Source of the DNA: CAYTWW01 sp043801855
GTDB lineage: Archaea; Nanobdellota; Nanobdellia; Woesearchaeales; GW2011-AR15
Length of the DNA stretch: 24,867 nucleotides
Direction: 5' to 3'
Assembly (NCBI GenBank): GCA_043801855.1
Contig: JAZDLQ010000057.1
Span: forward strand, 1 to 24,867
Shown piece by piece: positions 1 to 5,828 of the stretch. The position numbers and the translations under genes were made by a program. Position 1 is the stretch's first letter. Each line of letters starts with the position of its first letter. The notes beneath the pieces are model-generated. The model saw nothing but the letters and a program-made list of their open reading frames with translations. It was not told the DNA's origin and ran no database searches.

Positions 1-141
1 ATTAAGAACGTGCGCCGAGAAATCCAGGTCGCACAGGCGTAAGTCTGTGCGGGCGACCGCATTTTAATGCGGGGATGATAGGCGCACAGTTAAAAACGAA
101 GTAGCTTTTTCTATATAAGGTAAAGTGGTGAGCCTCACAAA
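1..141. repeat. Terminal direct repeat (copy 1), contig self-overlap
   Basis: Bases 1-141 are identical to 24727-24867, base for base. The repeat holds about 9 bp of the disrupted HAD gene plus the left end of the IS200-type element. Because it includes host flank, it is not simply two IS copies; it is what a circular de Bruijn contig with k=141 leaves. The non-redundant length is 24,726 bp. Confidence 0.95.
112..119 (+). promoter_or_regulatory. TATA box for tnpA
   Basis: TATATAAG lies inside the IS left end. An archaeal start site about 26 nt downstream of the box centre would fall near 138-144, just 5' of the Shine-Dalgarno sequence. Confidence 0.5.
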
Positions 142-156
142 AGGAGGAGGTGAGGC
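132..156 (+). promoter_or_regulatory. Hairpin masking the tnpA ribosome-binding site
   Basis: GCCTCAC (132-138) pairs perfectly with GTGAGGC (150-156) around an 11-nt loop. The near-perfect Shine-Dalgarno sequence GGAGGTGA (146-153) lies partly in the loop and partly in the 3' arm, 6 nt before the ATG at 160. Folding would hide it. IS200 elements are known to repress translation through 5' hairpins, so this fits the family. Confidence 0.65.
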
Positions 157-159
157 AAA

Positions 160-711
160 ATGTCCGATAGATACACGCATTACCAACATGCTGTTGGTGG
201 CAGCACATGGCACTTAGAGTGGTGTACCAAATTTCGGTATAAACTATTCAATAAAGAGTACTTAAAAACTCTTTGTATGATTGGTTTGGAAGAGTCTGCT
301 CGCAGACATGGACTACAAATAGAAATAATGGATGTTCAACCAGACCATGTTCATACCGTGGTACATGTACCATTACAACTATCTCCTTTACAGGCAATAA
401 AATACTTGAAAGGATTTAGTTCATGGATGCTTTTCAAGGAAAAACCAAAACTTCGCTTGTTATATCCAAAAGGAAGTTTATGGAGTCCTGGAAAATATAT
501 TGCATCAGTTGGAGATGTTGACATAAATTATGCTATTGCATATGTGAAAAATCAGAGCGCTCATCACGCCAAATCAATTAATCGGAATCCTCGCCCCGTA
601 GCAAAGCGGAGGGGTCGCCCCGCAGGGCGAGGCTTTAGCCCGAGGAGGATGTCAATTTATATGAATATTTGGGAAATAGCATCTTTTGCAATATGCTTGA
701 TGATAAGATGA
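160..711 (+). CDS. tnpA: IS200/IS605-type transposase TnpA (Y1 HUH)
   Basis: Single-domain Y1 transposase that cuts and joins single-stranded IS ends as a dimer. The HUH metal motif is H63-V-H65 in PDHVHTVV. The catalytic tyrosine is most likely Y128 with Q132 four residues later (YVKNQ), matching the Y...Q spacing of the family. The ATG at 160 is set by the strong Shine-Dalgarno at 146-153. Family proteins are about 130-150 aa, and the recognisable domain here ends near residue 140. The Arg/Gly/Pro-rich stretch at residues 143-163 is translated right-end palindrome. The frame has no stop inside the element: residues 165-183 read across the boundary at about 655 into flanking DNA and stop at 709-711. 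The tail is therefore a by-product of this insertion site. All key residues are present, so the enzyme may be active. Confidence 0.9.
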   Translation: MSDRYTHYQHAVGGSTWHLEWCTKFRYKLFNKEYLKTLCMIGLEESARRHGLQIEIMDVQPDHVHTVVHVPLQLSPLQAIKYLKGFSSWMLFKEKPKLRLLYPKGSLWSPGKYIASVGDVDINYAIAYVKNQSAHHAKSINRNPRPVAKRRGRPAGRGFSPRRMSIYMNIWEIASFAICLMIR

Positions 712-977
712 ATATCCAGGTTCCTGTTGAGAATTCAGGAACTATTGAAATAAAAGAGCTGCGTTTTGATGCAATAGGCTCTAAGAAAAAAATCAGTTCA
801 TCAGCGCAGAACTTAACTGTTTTTCCAGGTGAGATATTTCCAAAGGTAATTGACTTTAATACTAAGGAAAACGGCGAGCTTAAAGAGATAATAGTTACAC
901 CTAAAGTTGCCGGGAAAAACAACAAGCTGTTAACCTGTAATGGCAAAAAGCTTTCAGTCAAGGAAGTTAAGTGCTGA
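656..977 (+). pseudogene. 3' fragment of a pilin-like surface protein, cut by the IS
   Basis: The frame is open from the IS boundary to TGA at 975-977, giving about 106 residues. No good start codon is present; a TTG at 669 and ATGs further in have no ribosome-binding site. The segment looks like the C-terminal beta-rich part of archaeal class III signal peptide or pilin-like proteins: a VENSG-type strand, a FPGE turn, then IIVTP, a LLTC segment and a final Cys. The expected N-terminal signal and hydrophobic helix are missing, as they would be if the IS or an associated deletion removed the 5' half. The family assignment rests on general sequence character and is tentative. The truncation is clear from the absent start and direct abutment on the IS right end. 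Confidence 0.5.
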
Positions 978-998
978 CTTGTTTTTTTAAAAAAGCAC
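971..998 (+). terminator. T-rich terminator with short stem after the pilin-like fragment
   Basis: GTGCT (971-975) can pair with AGCAC (994-998) around a run of seven T then six A. T-tracts are the usual archaeal termination signal, and the site directly follows the stop codon. Confidence 0.4.
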
Positions 999-1081
999 TC
1001 TTGGCAAAATTTTCTGTCTGTTAGTTCTGACCAGAATGTCCGAACATATGATTTAAATAGATGAAAAATATTTTTTATATT

Positions 1082-1344
1082 ATGGGCGCTAAATATAAGC
1101 AGGTTGAAACAATCAATGAATTTATAGATGCGATTAGATTAAGAGTAGATGCATTTATCAAAGAACAAGGATTTCAACCAGGATTGAGTTCGTGCTTAAA
1201 GAAATTAAAAAGCAGAAACCAAAACGAATATGGTTACGAAGTCAGGTTCAATCTCAACCATTTTATGAAAAATGCGGATTTGTGGCTGTTTCTAAACCAT
1301 TTGATATGTGGGGAGTTCCTCATATTGATATGGATTATAAGTAG
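1082..1344 (+). pseudogene. GNAT-type acetyltransferase pseudogene (internal deletion and frameshift)
   Basis: From ATG 1082 the frame encodes a typical GNAT N-terminus (VETINEFIDAIRLRVDAF, then IKEQGFQPG). At about 1180-1186 coding sense jumps to another frame, which reads VLKEIKKQKPKRIWLRSQ, then QPFYEKCGF and a WGVPHIDMDYK ending at TAG 1342-1344. The second part is the classic GNAT C-terminus, with the beta5 strand and the YEKCGF motif. The central roughly 60 residues, including the acetyl-CoA-binding R/Q-x-x-G-x-G/A loop, are absent. A deletion has fused the two ends out of frame, so the gene cannot make an active enzyme. The unshifted frame runs to 1357 as a meaningless tail. Together with the neighbouring IS and palindrome, this marks the region as decaying. 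Confidence 0.8.
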
Positions 1345-1384
1345 GGTGTTCGAGTAATAATTGAAACTAACATCGGCACATGCC

Positions 1385-1518
1385 TGTTAAATCCTCCGAG
1401 CCTTTAGGCGAGAGTGCAACGGGATTGCGATAGCAAAGTTTTTGCGAACTTATAAATTCCGAGCGAAGCGAGACTAATTAAATTTATTAAAAAAAGTTCG
1501 CAAAAATTGGATTTAACA
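1385..1518 (-). repeat. Nested palindrome resembling an IS200/IS605 end (non-autonomous relic)
   Basis: This gene-free stretch is a large nested inverted repeat. TGTTAAATCC (1385-1394) pairs with GGATTTAACA (1509-1518), and TTTTTGCGAACTT (1439-1451) pairs with AAGTTCGCAAAAA (1494-1506), with ATAAATT/AATTTAT continuing inward. Inside are GCC-TTTA-GGC (1400-1409) and CGAGCGAAGCGAG. Read on the minus strand it ends in GGCTCGGAGGATTTAACA, which resembles the right end of the IS at 631-655 (GCCCGAGGAGGATGTCAA). It looks like a palindrome-type element mobilised in trans by a TnpA, or a degenerate IS. Confidence 0.6.
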
Positions 1519-1557
1519 TATATTAAACGTAATAATACCGTGTTTAATACTTTATTT

Positions 1558-2283
1558 CTAATCCAATTTTTTAGTTGTTTCTTTAAGCCTAAGATACATC
1601 TTTTCAGAAAACACCATTGAAAAAGGAATAATCAGCATCTCAAATAAAGACATTAGTATTATTCTAAGCGATTCATGTAGAAAAGTGTTTTTCATATACA
1701 TTGAAAATATAAACGACACTAAGGCATAAATACTTATTGTTCCAAAATTCAGCGCAACAATAATTAACCCAAACAAAATCAAATACCCAAGTACTGTCCA
1801 CCATCTTCCTTCAACAACCTTTTTGCTATGAGATAACGCTTTTGTTACTCCTACATTATCTGTAATAAGCGCAAAATATGCAAACTCCCAGTAAACACTG
1901 AAAATAATTCCTGGTATTATGAACAATAAATACAGTCCAAATAGAGCCATATTTGTAATTATTGCAAGCATTACGCCAGTAAAATAGTGTTCTGTGCCAT
2001 GTTTTAAGGCATCTCTAACGCCAATTTCTTTGTTCTGGCGTTTTAGCAAAAGTACTTTAATTATGGTAAATGTAAGAAGTACGGAAAAAAGGCCGCTTAT
2101 CACCTGTACTCCAGCTCCATAAACAAGTACATCAAGAGGCTTTGTTGTATTCATATACAATAGTGAAAGTATTACTGTCGGAAGAAAATACAATAAAAAA
2201 GACACTTTTGTAAAAAGCACAAAGTGTTTTTTATAATCTGAAAAGCTTTCTGAAAAGATAGTTCCGAAATTCTTTAGATGCAT
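1558..2283 (-). CDS. Multi-pass membrane protein (YciC/GPDPase-membrane-domain-like)
   Basis: A 241-aa protein with about five or six hydrophobic segments, roughly at residues 23-45, 55-78, 100-130, 160-185 and 195-225. The stretch from VYWEFAYFALI through ALSHSKKVVEGRWW is characteristic of a widespread bacterial and archaeal family (YciC-like, also seen as the membrane domain of some glycerophosphodiester phosphodiesterases): aromatic-rich helix end, then Ala-Leu-x-x-Ser-x-x-Val-x-x-x-Trp-Trp. No catalytic motif is visible, and the biochemical role of the family is unclear. The start at 2283 has an AGAGGT Shine-Dalgarno (2291-2296 on the complement) about 7 nt upstream. It stands alone, downstream of the TrmJ operon on the same strand (63 bp), with its own ribosome-binding site. 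Confidence 0.7.
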   Translation of the reverse strand: MHLKNFGTIFSESFSDYKKHFVLFTKVSFLLYFLPTVILSLLYMNTTKPLDVLVYGAGVQVISGLFSVLLTFTIIKVLLLKRQNKEIGVRDALKHGTEHYFTGVMLAIITNMALFGLYLLFIIPGIIFSVYWEFAYFALITDNVGVTKALSHSKKVVEGRWWTVLGYLILFGLIIVALNFGTISIYALVSFIFSMYMKNTFLHESLRIILMSLFEMLIIPFSMVFSEKMYLRLKETTKKLD

Positions 2284-2346
2284 AACAAATACCTCTTAAA
2301 ATTATAACCTTAATAAAAATCTAGATAATAGACTTTAAAAATATTG

Positions 2347-3066
2347 TCATTTCTCGCTTTTTTTCCTGTCCAGTTTTCGTAAAAATCCAAGAAGAGCAAA
2401 TGCCTCTCTTTTTGTTAAAAAATTCTTATTGACGATACTTCTCCAAACTTCTCTTTGAGTCTCTTTTTTTTCAGGTGTTGCGAAATGAAGCGAATCGAGA
2501 AGCAATTCTACTTTCTCTAAAATCACCTCCTTTTCTTTTTGCGAGATATAGTTGATGTTTGACCCAATCTTATTTTTGCCGTTTAGCTTGTATATTTCAT
2601 ACAAAATGATAGAAACAGAATGGCTAAGATTAAGAGCAGGATACTTTTTTGAGGAGGGTATTGTTACAATGAAGCTGCACCTTGAGATCTCGTCATTATT
2701 TAAGCCGCTGCCTTCTCTACCAAAAACAATTGCGGTTTTGGCAGTTATATTTTTTGCAAGCGCTTCAGGGCTTATTGGAAGCCTTGGTATATTATAATCG
2801 CTCCCAAGAACTGAAGTAGTTGCTGCAACAATTTTAAAATCAGAAAAAAGTGAATTTATTCCTTTTTCAAAATACGAATAAGGCATAACAATTGCCTTTT
2901 TTAAAACATCACCAGCGTGCTTTGCCCTGCATATTGCTTCATCACACAAATGGTCTGCTTTTGGGGCAATCAGGATAAGTTCATCAAAGTCAAAATTTTT
3001 CATGACTCTTGCAACTGCGCCGATGTTGCCTGGATTCTCCGGCTCAACTAAAACAACAGAAACCAT
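2347..3066 (-). CDS. trmJ: TrmJ-type SPOUT RNA 2'-O-methyltransferase
   Basis: A 239-aa SpoU-class methyltransferase with a trefoil-knot SAM site. The three family motifs are visible: NPGNIGAVARVMKNF (residues 11-25), IVFGREGSGLNNDE (113-126) and LNLSHSVSIILYEI (145-158). The N-terminal position of motif 1 and the C-terminal helical extension (about 170-239) match TrmJ, which methylates the ribose of tRNA nucleotide 32; other TrmH-family rRNA targets cannot be excluded. It is the last gene of the IF5A operon, 26 bp after the site-2 protease stop, with no clear Shine-Dalgarno. The ATG at 3066 begins immediately at the first beta strand (VSVVLVEPENPGN), so the start is secure. Confidence 0.85.
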   Translation of the reverse strand: MVSVVLVEPENPGNIGAVARVMKNFDFDELILIAPKADHLCDEAICRAKHAGDVLKKAIVMPYSYFEKGINSLFSDFKIVAATTSVLGSDYNIPRLPISPEALAKNITAKTAIVFGREGSGLNNDEISRCSFIVTIPSSKKYPALNLSHSVSIILYEIYKLNGKNKIGSNINYISQKEKEVILEKVELLLDSLHFATPEKKETQREVWRSIVNKNFLTKREAFALLGFLRKLDRKKSEK

Positions 3067-3092
3067 ATTTAATCAAAGCTAATTAAAGCCAA

Positions 3093-4298
3093 TTAAAAAA
3101 TCTTTATATTTTTAAGAAGCTCTCTTATAATTGGCACAATCAATAAAATTACTATTATCATAAGTGTGATAAATCCAACTTTTACCCAGACATTATTTGC
3201 CTTTTCTTTATTGCCTATAATTTTCTCACTTGCTATCTGAAACATTCTGCCGCCATCCACTGGGCCGAGAGGAAGAAGATTTGCTAACCCTATGCCAAAA
3301 CTCAGAGCAAAAATCCAGAATAATAATTTGTTTAACACTTCTAAAACAACATAAGCTATCCTATTGAACGAATTGTCTTCCTTTAGCTCTTTGCTTTTGA
3401 CAATCTGCACAATGCTGTCCTGTGTTGTGCCGGAAATTCCAATAAGCGCCTTAGATGCATTTGCAGGACTTGGTACAGCGTTAAAGGAATATGTATTCTC
3501 TTTGTTTGATATAGTGACAAGATCGCCTGGCTTTAGGTTACTTATGATTTGAACGAACTGTCTTTCTGAGTCAATCTTTACTCCGTTTAGATCGTTAAAT
3601 ACAACTGACGCCGGAACGCTTGCATTAAATGCAGCTCCGTAAGGCGTGATTGCATAGAATGAATACCCTTCTGTTTTTACCATAGCATTCTGCAAAGGAG
3701 CAAAAACAGCTCCCAAAACAAAAATAGCTAATAGGGCAAGTAACACATTCGAAAATGGTCCTGCTGCAAAAATCGAGTATTGTACTATATCCTTTTGCTT
3801 TCGCAGTTGTTTTTCATCAGGCTCGACAAAAGCTGCCAGTATAGGACCAAAAAATGCGATTCCTGTTGCATTTATTTTCAGACCATGGGCTTTTGCGACA
3901 ACTCCATGAGCTGCCTCATGAACAATAGTTACAACAAATAATGAAAATATTCCATACCAGAAAGGGACAAAGACAGCAGCGCCTGGGATTTTTACACCAG
4001 GTATTACTGGAGATATTACTGCAGCGGCTTCTGGTTTAAAAAACAAGTTATAAAATCCGGTTGTAAGATACCAAGACATATAGACCATGCCTATGAATCC
4101 CACGCCAATACCAATATAACCAAGAATCTTGATAAGCTCGCTGTATTTCTTCCCGACATTATCAATAAATTTAATCCCTATACTTGTTTTATACAATGCA
4201 ATTATTTTTGACTCTATCTGGAATTTCTTCCTGTTAGCGATAATCCATATTAGAACAAGTGAATAAAAAATAATAATTGATGCAAGGAGCAAATCCAT
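3093..4298 (-). CDS. Site-2 protease family intramembrane metallopeptidase (RseP-like)
   Basis: A 401-aa polytopic membrane protein. The zinc site is HEAAH (H127-E128...H131) within TIVHEAAHGVVAKAHG, on a predicted transmembrane helix. The second catalytic motif is LLPLGPVDGG, with Asp348 as third metal ligand. Helices lie near residues 3-22, 55-85, 112-135, 175-205, 318-345 and 370-395. Residues about 215-290 form a PDZ-like region (GAAFNASVPASVV, then a KPGD turn), as in RseP/RasP-type site-2 proteases that release membrane-bound regulators or cleave signal peptide remnants. It starts 2 nt after the eL40 stop, so translation is probably coupled, and it is followed by the TrmJ-like gene. The substrate is unknown; no anti-sigma-like partner is nearby. 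Confidence 0.9.
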   Translation of the reverse strand: MDLLLASIIIFYSLVLIWIIANRKKFQIESKIIALYKTSIGIKFIDNVGKKYSELIKILGYIGIGVGFIGMVYMSWYLTTGFYNLFFKPEAAAVISPVIPGVKIPGAAVFVPFWYGIFSLFVVTIVHEAAHGVVAKAHGLKINATGIAFFGPILAAFVEPDEKQLRKQKDIVQYSIFAAGPFSNVLLALLAIFVLGAVFAPLQNAMVKTEGYSFYAITPYGAAFNASVPASVVFNDLNGVKIDSERQFVQIISNLKPGDLVTISNKENTYSFNAVPSPANASKALIGISGTTQDSIVQIVKSKELKEDNSFNRIAYVVLEVLNKLLFWIFALSFGIGLANLLPLGPVDGGRMFQIASEKIIGNKEKANNVWVKVGFITLMIIVILLIVPIIRELLKNIKIF

Positions 4299-4300
4299 TT

Positions 4301-4462
4301 TTACTTCTTGCGAAGCGGCCTAAATGTATGCCTACCGCATTTTGAGCATGTAACTTTTCCTGCCAAAATCTTTAAGTTAGGCGCTCTTGTTTTTCTTTTG
4401 CATTTTCTGCAAACAAAAACATTCTTGAACCATCTTGCATCTGCTTCTGGAAATTTAACCAT
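4301..4462 (-). CDS. rpl40e: Large-subunit ribosomal protein eL40
   Basis: A 53-residue basic zinc-finger protein starting MVKFPEADARWFKNVFV. The FPEA-x-AR-x-F N-terminus and the C-x2-C...C-x2-C finger (C18, C21, C39, C42) identify archaeal eL40. The spacer between Cys pairs is 17 residues (APNLKILAGKVT inside), longer than the roughly 10 usual in Euryarchaeota; this variant fits a DPANN-like lineage, though that is inference. The ATG at 4462 is 5 nt after the IF5A stop and the gene ends 2 nt before the site-2 protease start, so it is embedded in the operon. It acts at the GTPase-associated side of the 50S subunit. Confidence 0.88.
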   Translation of the reverse strand: MVKFPEADARWFKNVFVCRKCKRKTRAPNLKILAGKVTCSKCGRHTFRPLRKK

Positions 4463-4467
4463 AATAA

Positions 4468-4866
4468 TCACTCGGGCTTTATTTGTTTCATTACTCTATC
4501 GTTTAAGATCTCCCAATAAACAATTGTCATTCCTGCGTTGACCTGGCCCTTTAATTCATCAGGGATTGGAAGGTCGAATGTTTCAAATGTCGTGGAATCC
4601 ATAAGATTAGCGCTGTTTCCTGCTACAGTTAAAACCTGCGCATTTTTCTTTTCAATGATTGGGACTTCTATATTATCATGGCCTGGCATCACAACGTTTC
4701 TTTTCTTGTTATCTATTATTCCTACAGCTTCAACTCTTGTCTTAGCATGGCCGTGCTTTCCTGGCCTTGATGTTGTGGTATTCGAGACAATGCAAGCTGC
4801 GCCTTCAAGAACAACATAGCTTCCTTTTTTAAGTGTTCCAACAGTTGTAATTTTAACTTCTGCCAT
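4468..4866 (-). CDS. eif5A: Translation initiation factor 5A (aIF5A)
   Basis: A 132-aa, two-barrel factor that relieves ribosome stalling at poorly reactive peptide bonds and aids termination. The hypusine/deoxyhypusine loop is intact: RPGKHGHAK, with Lys37 as the modified residue. The N-terminal SH3-like barrel (residues 1-68, with LKKGSYVVLEGAACIV) is followed by an OB-fold (about 72-130). Length and ends match archaeal IF5A. It heads a four-gene minus-strand operon (IF5A, eL40, site-2 protease, TrmJ). A TATA box at 4896-4903 lies about 30 nt upstream of the ATG, implying a very short leader. No deoxyhypusine synthase gene is in the window. Confidence 0.95.
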   Translation of the reverse strand: MAEVKITTVGTLKKGSYVVLEGAACIVSNTTTSRPGKHGHAKTRVEAVGIIDNKKRNVVMPGHDNIEVPIIEKKNAQVLTVAGNSANLMDSTTFETFDLPIPDELKGQVNAGMTIVYWEILNDRVMKQIKPE

Positions 4867-4895
4867 TTTTTCTACCCCATAGGATTTATATCTTG

Positions 4896-4903
4896 TTTAT
4901 AAA
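4896..4903 (-). promoter_or_regulatory. TATA box of the IF5A operon
   Basis: TTTATAAA centred about 33 nt upstream of the IF5A ATG (4866). A start site about 26 nt downstream leaves a leader of only a few bases, consistent with the leaderless style seen elsewhere in the window. Confidence 0.5.
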
Positions 4904-4943
4904 GTTATTGCACAATAAATAAATTTTATTTCATTTATTAATC

Positions 4944-5606
4944 TTACCATAATTTGAGTATGTTTTTAAATCTCTGCCTGCGCAGGAAGCTTTTTAGTTT
5001 TTCTTCAATATTTGGATCTTCAAATTCATTTTCCTTTTTCCGAAATTCAGATGTGTGATGATAAGATCTTCCGTTTATTGCGTAGAATTTGAGTTTTTTG
5101 TGCAGAAGCTCATGATACATTACATAATCAAGAAGATTATCCTGTTCAAATAAGACTCTGGAAATGGTTATGGCATCAGTTCCATAATCATAGCTTCCAA
5201 GTTTTGAATAATTCTTGCTTCCCCAGATTAAGTTGGGCATTGTTACCATGCCTGAGAAATATTTGTCATTAACCCGATTATACGACTCTTCCAATATTGG
5301 GTCTGTCTTTGTTTTTGGGGCAACAAGTGCTACTTTTTTAAGAAATATGTTGTACATATCTATATTAATAGTATTGGTTTTGGTCTTGAAAACCTTATTC
5401 ATTAATGACTGGACAAGACCTTTTTTGATATCATCGCTTACGTCTTTCCATAAATAAGAGAATTTAAACGAGAGTTCCCTGTCACTGAAGCGCACGTTAG
5501 CATTGTAGCCTTTGAATGCGCGTGAGTATTTTAAGATTGTTTCATAAGAGCATTCTTTATTATATAATTCTGAATATGCTTCTTTGACAAGGAGAGACAT
5601 GGACAA
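4944..5606 (-). CDS. SprT-like zinc metallopeptidase
   Basis: A 220-aa soluble protein. The zincin motif HELLH (H165-E166...H169) is followed 15 residues later by HTSEF (H184, E187), matching the third-ligand arrangement of SprT/Spartan-type peptidases (HExxH ... HGxxF). The helix before the motif (ISRVLFEQDNLLDYVMYHELLH) is also typical. The N-terminal 100 residues are not recognisable as a separate domain. SprT-like enzymes in eukaryotes cleave DNA-protein crosslinks; bacterial and archaeal members are mostly uncharacterised, so the target here is unknown. No C-terminal zinc ribbon is present; the protein ends in a basic helix (KSFLRRQRFKNILKLW). It is divergent from the large CRP-like unit and not part of the IF5A operon (77 bp gap with its promoter between). 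Confidence 0.75.
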   Translation of the reverse strand: MSMSLLVKEAYSELYNKECSYETILKYSRAFKGYNANVRFSDRELSFKFSYLWKDVSDDIKKGLVQSLMNKVFKTKTNTINIDMYNIFLKKVALVAPKTKTDPILEESYNRVNDKYFSGMVTMPNLIWGSKNYSKLGSYDYGTDAITISRVLFEQDNLLDYVMYHELLHKKLKFYAINGRSYHHTSEFRKKENEFEDPNIEEKLKSFLRRQRFKNILKLW

Positions 5607-5667
5607 AATAAATTCTTTTATTCTTTTAAATGTAATTGATTGGTTTTAGTATTGTAACCACTTTTAA

Positions 5668-5685
5668 GTAATATTTATATATAAA
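5668..5685 (+). promoter_or_regulatory. Core promoter of the giant-protein operon (copy A of a shared 18-mer)
   Basis: GTAATATTTATATATAAA contains a strong TATA box (TTTATATA at 5674-5681). The same 18 bases occur at 16507-16524 in front of the third giant gene. A start site is expected at about 5700-5708. Confidence 0.65.
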
Positions 5686-5704
5686 GCGATGTTTGCCGTG
5701 ATAA

Positions 5705-5828
5705 GTGATACAAAATAACTAGTCAGAAGTATAAACACCTGATAACTGCTCAAGGTATTGATTTTGATGCTGAACAGTCAGAAATAGAGCGTAGAGAGAA
5801 GTTCAATCTAGATGATTTACTAACTCGA
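5705..5828 (+). other. Probable 5' extension of the CRP-like gene, split by a one-base frameshift
   Basis: In the frame of the downstream gene, 5709-5828 is open and reads like protein (SQKYKHLITAQGIDFDAEQ, then SEIERREKFNLDDLLTR) but has no ATG, GTG or TTG. A GTG at 5705 sits 19 nt past the core promoter, nearly the spacing seen at the sister gene (21 nt), but reads only five codons before TAG at 5720. Skipping T5720 would join it to the main frame. The cause is either a real or sequencing indel, a non-standard start, or +1 recoding. Confidence 0.45.

Larger units (their letters stand above)
10..655 (+). mobile_element. IS200/IS605-family insertion sequence (tnpA only)
   Basis: A roughly 646-bp element with a single HUH transposase gene and palindromic ends instead of terminal inverted repeats. 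The left end folds into an outer stem (10-16 with 81-87, GTGCGCC/GGCGCAC), an inner hairpin (27-36 with 45-58, bulged) and an alternative hairpin (57-63 with 66-72). The right end has the nested palindromes CCTCGCCC/GGGCGAGG (589-596 with 625-632), TCGCCC/GGGCGA (615-620 with 625-630) and GGC-TTTA-GCC (631-640), ending in GAGGAGGATGTCAA (642-655). The right-end cleavage tetranucleotide is probably TCAA at 652-655. The exact left boundary is inferred to lie just after AAGAAC (4-9), where complementarity to the host HAD reading frame stops. The element is more GC-rich than its surroundings. No tnpB is present. Confidence 0.85.

Noticed and set aside
10..87. Multi-stem fold resembling a riboswitch or small structured RNA
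   Set aside because: The stems lie at the left end of an IS200-type element, where palindromes are the transposase substrate. No known riboswitch consensus was matched, and the downstream gene is tnpA.
2552..2797. Plus-strand open frame opposite the TrmJ-like gene
   Set aside because: It is the mirror of a conserved SPOUT gene with clear motifs on the minus strand. The same reasoning removes the other antisense frames, for example 4538-4819, 13843-14226 and 15108-15518.
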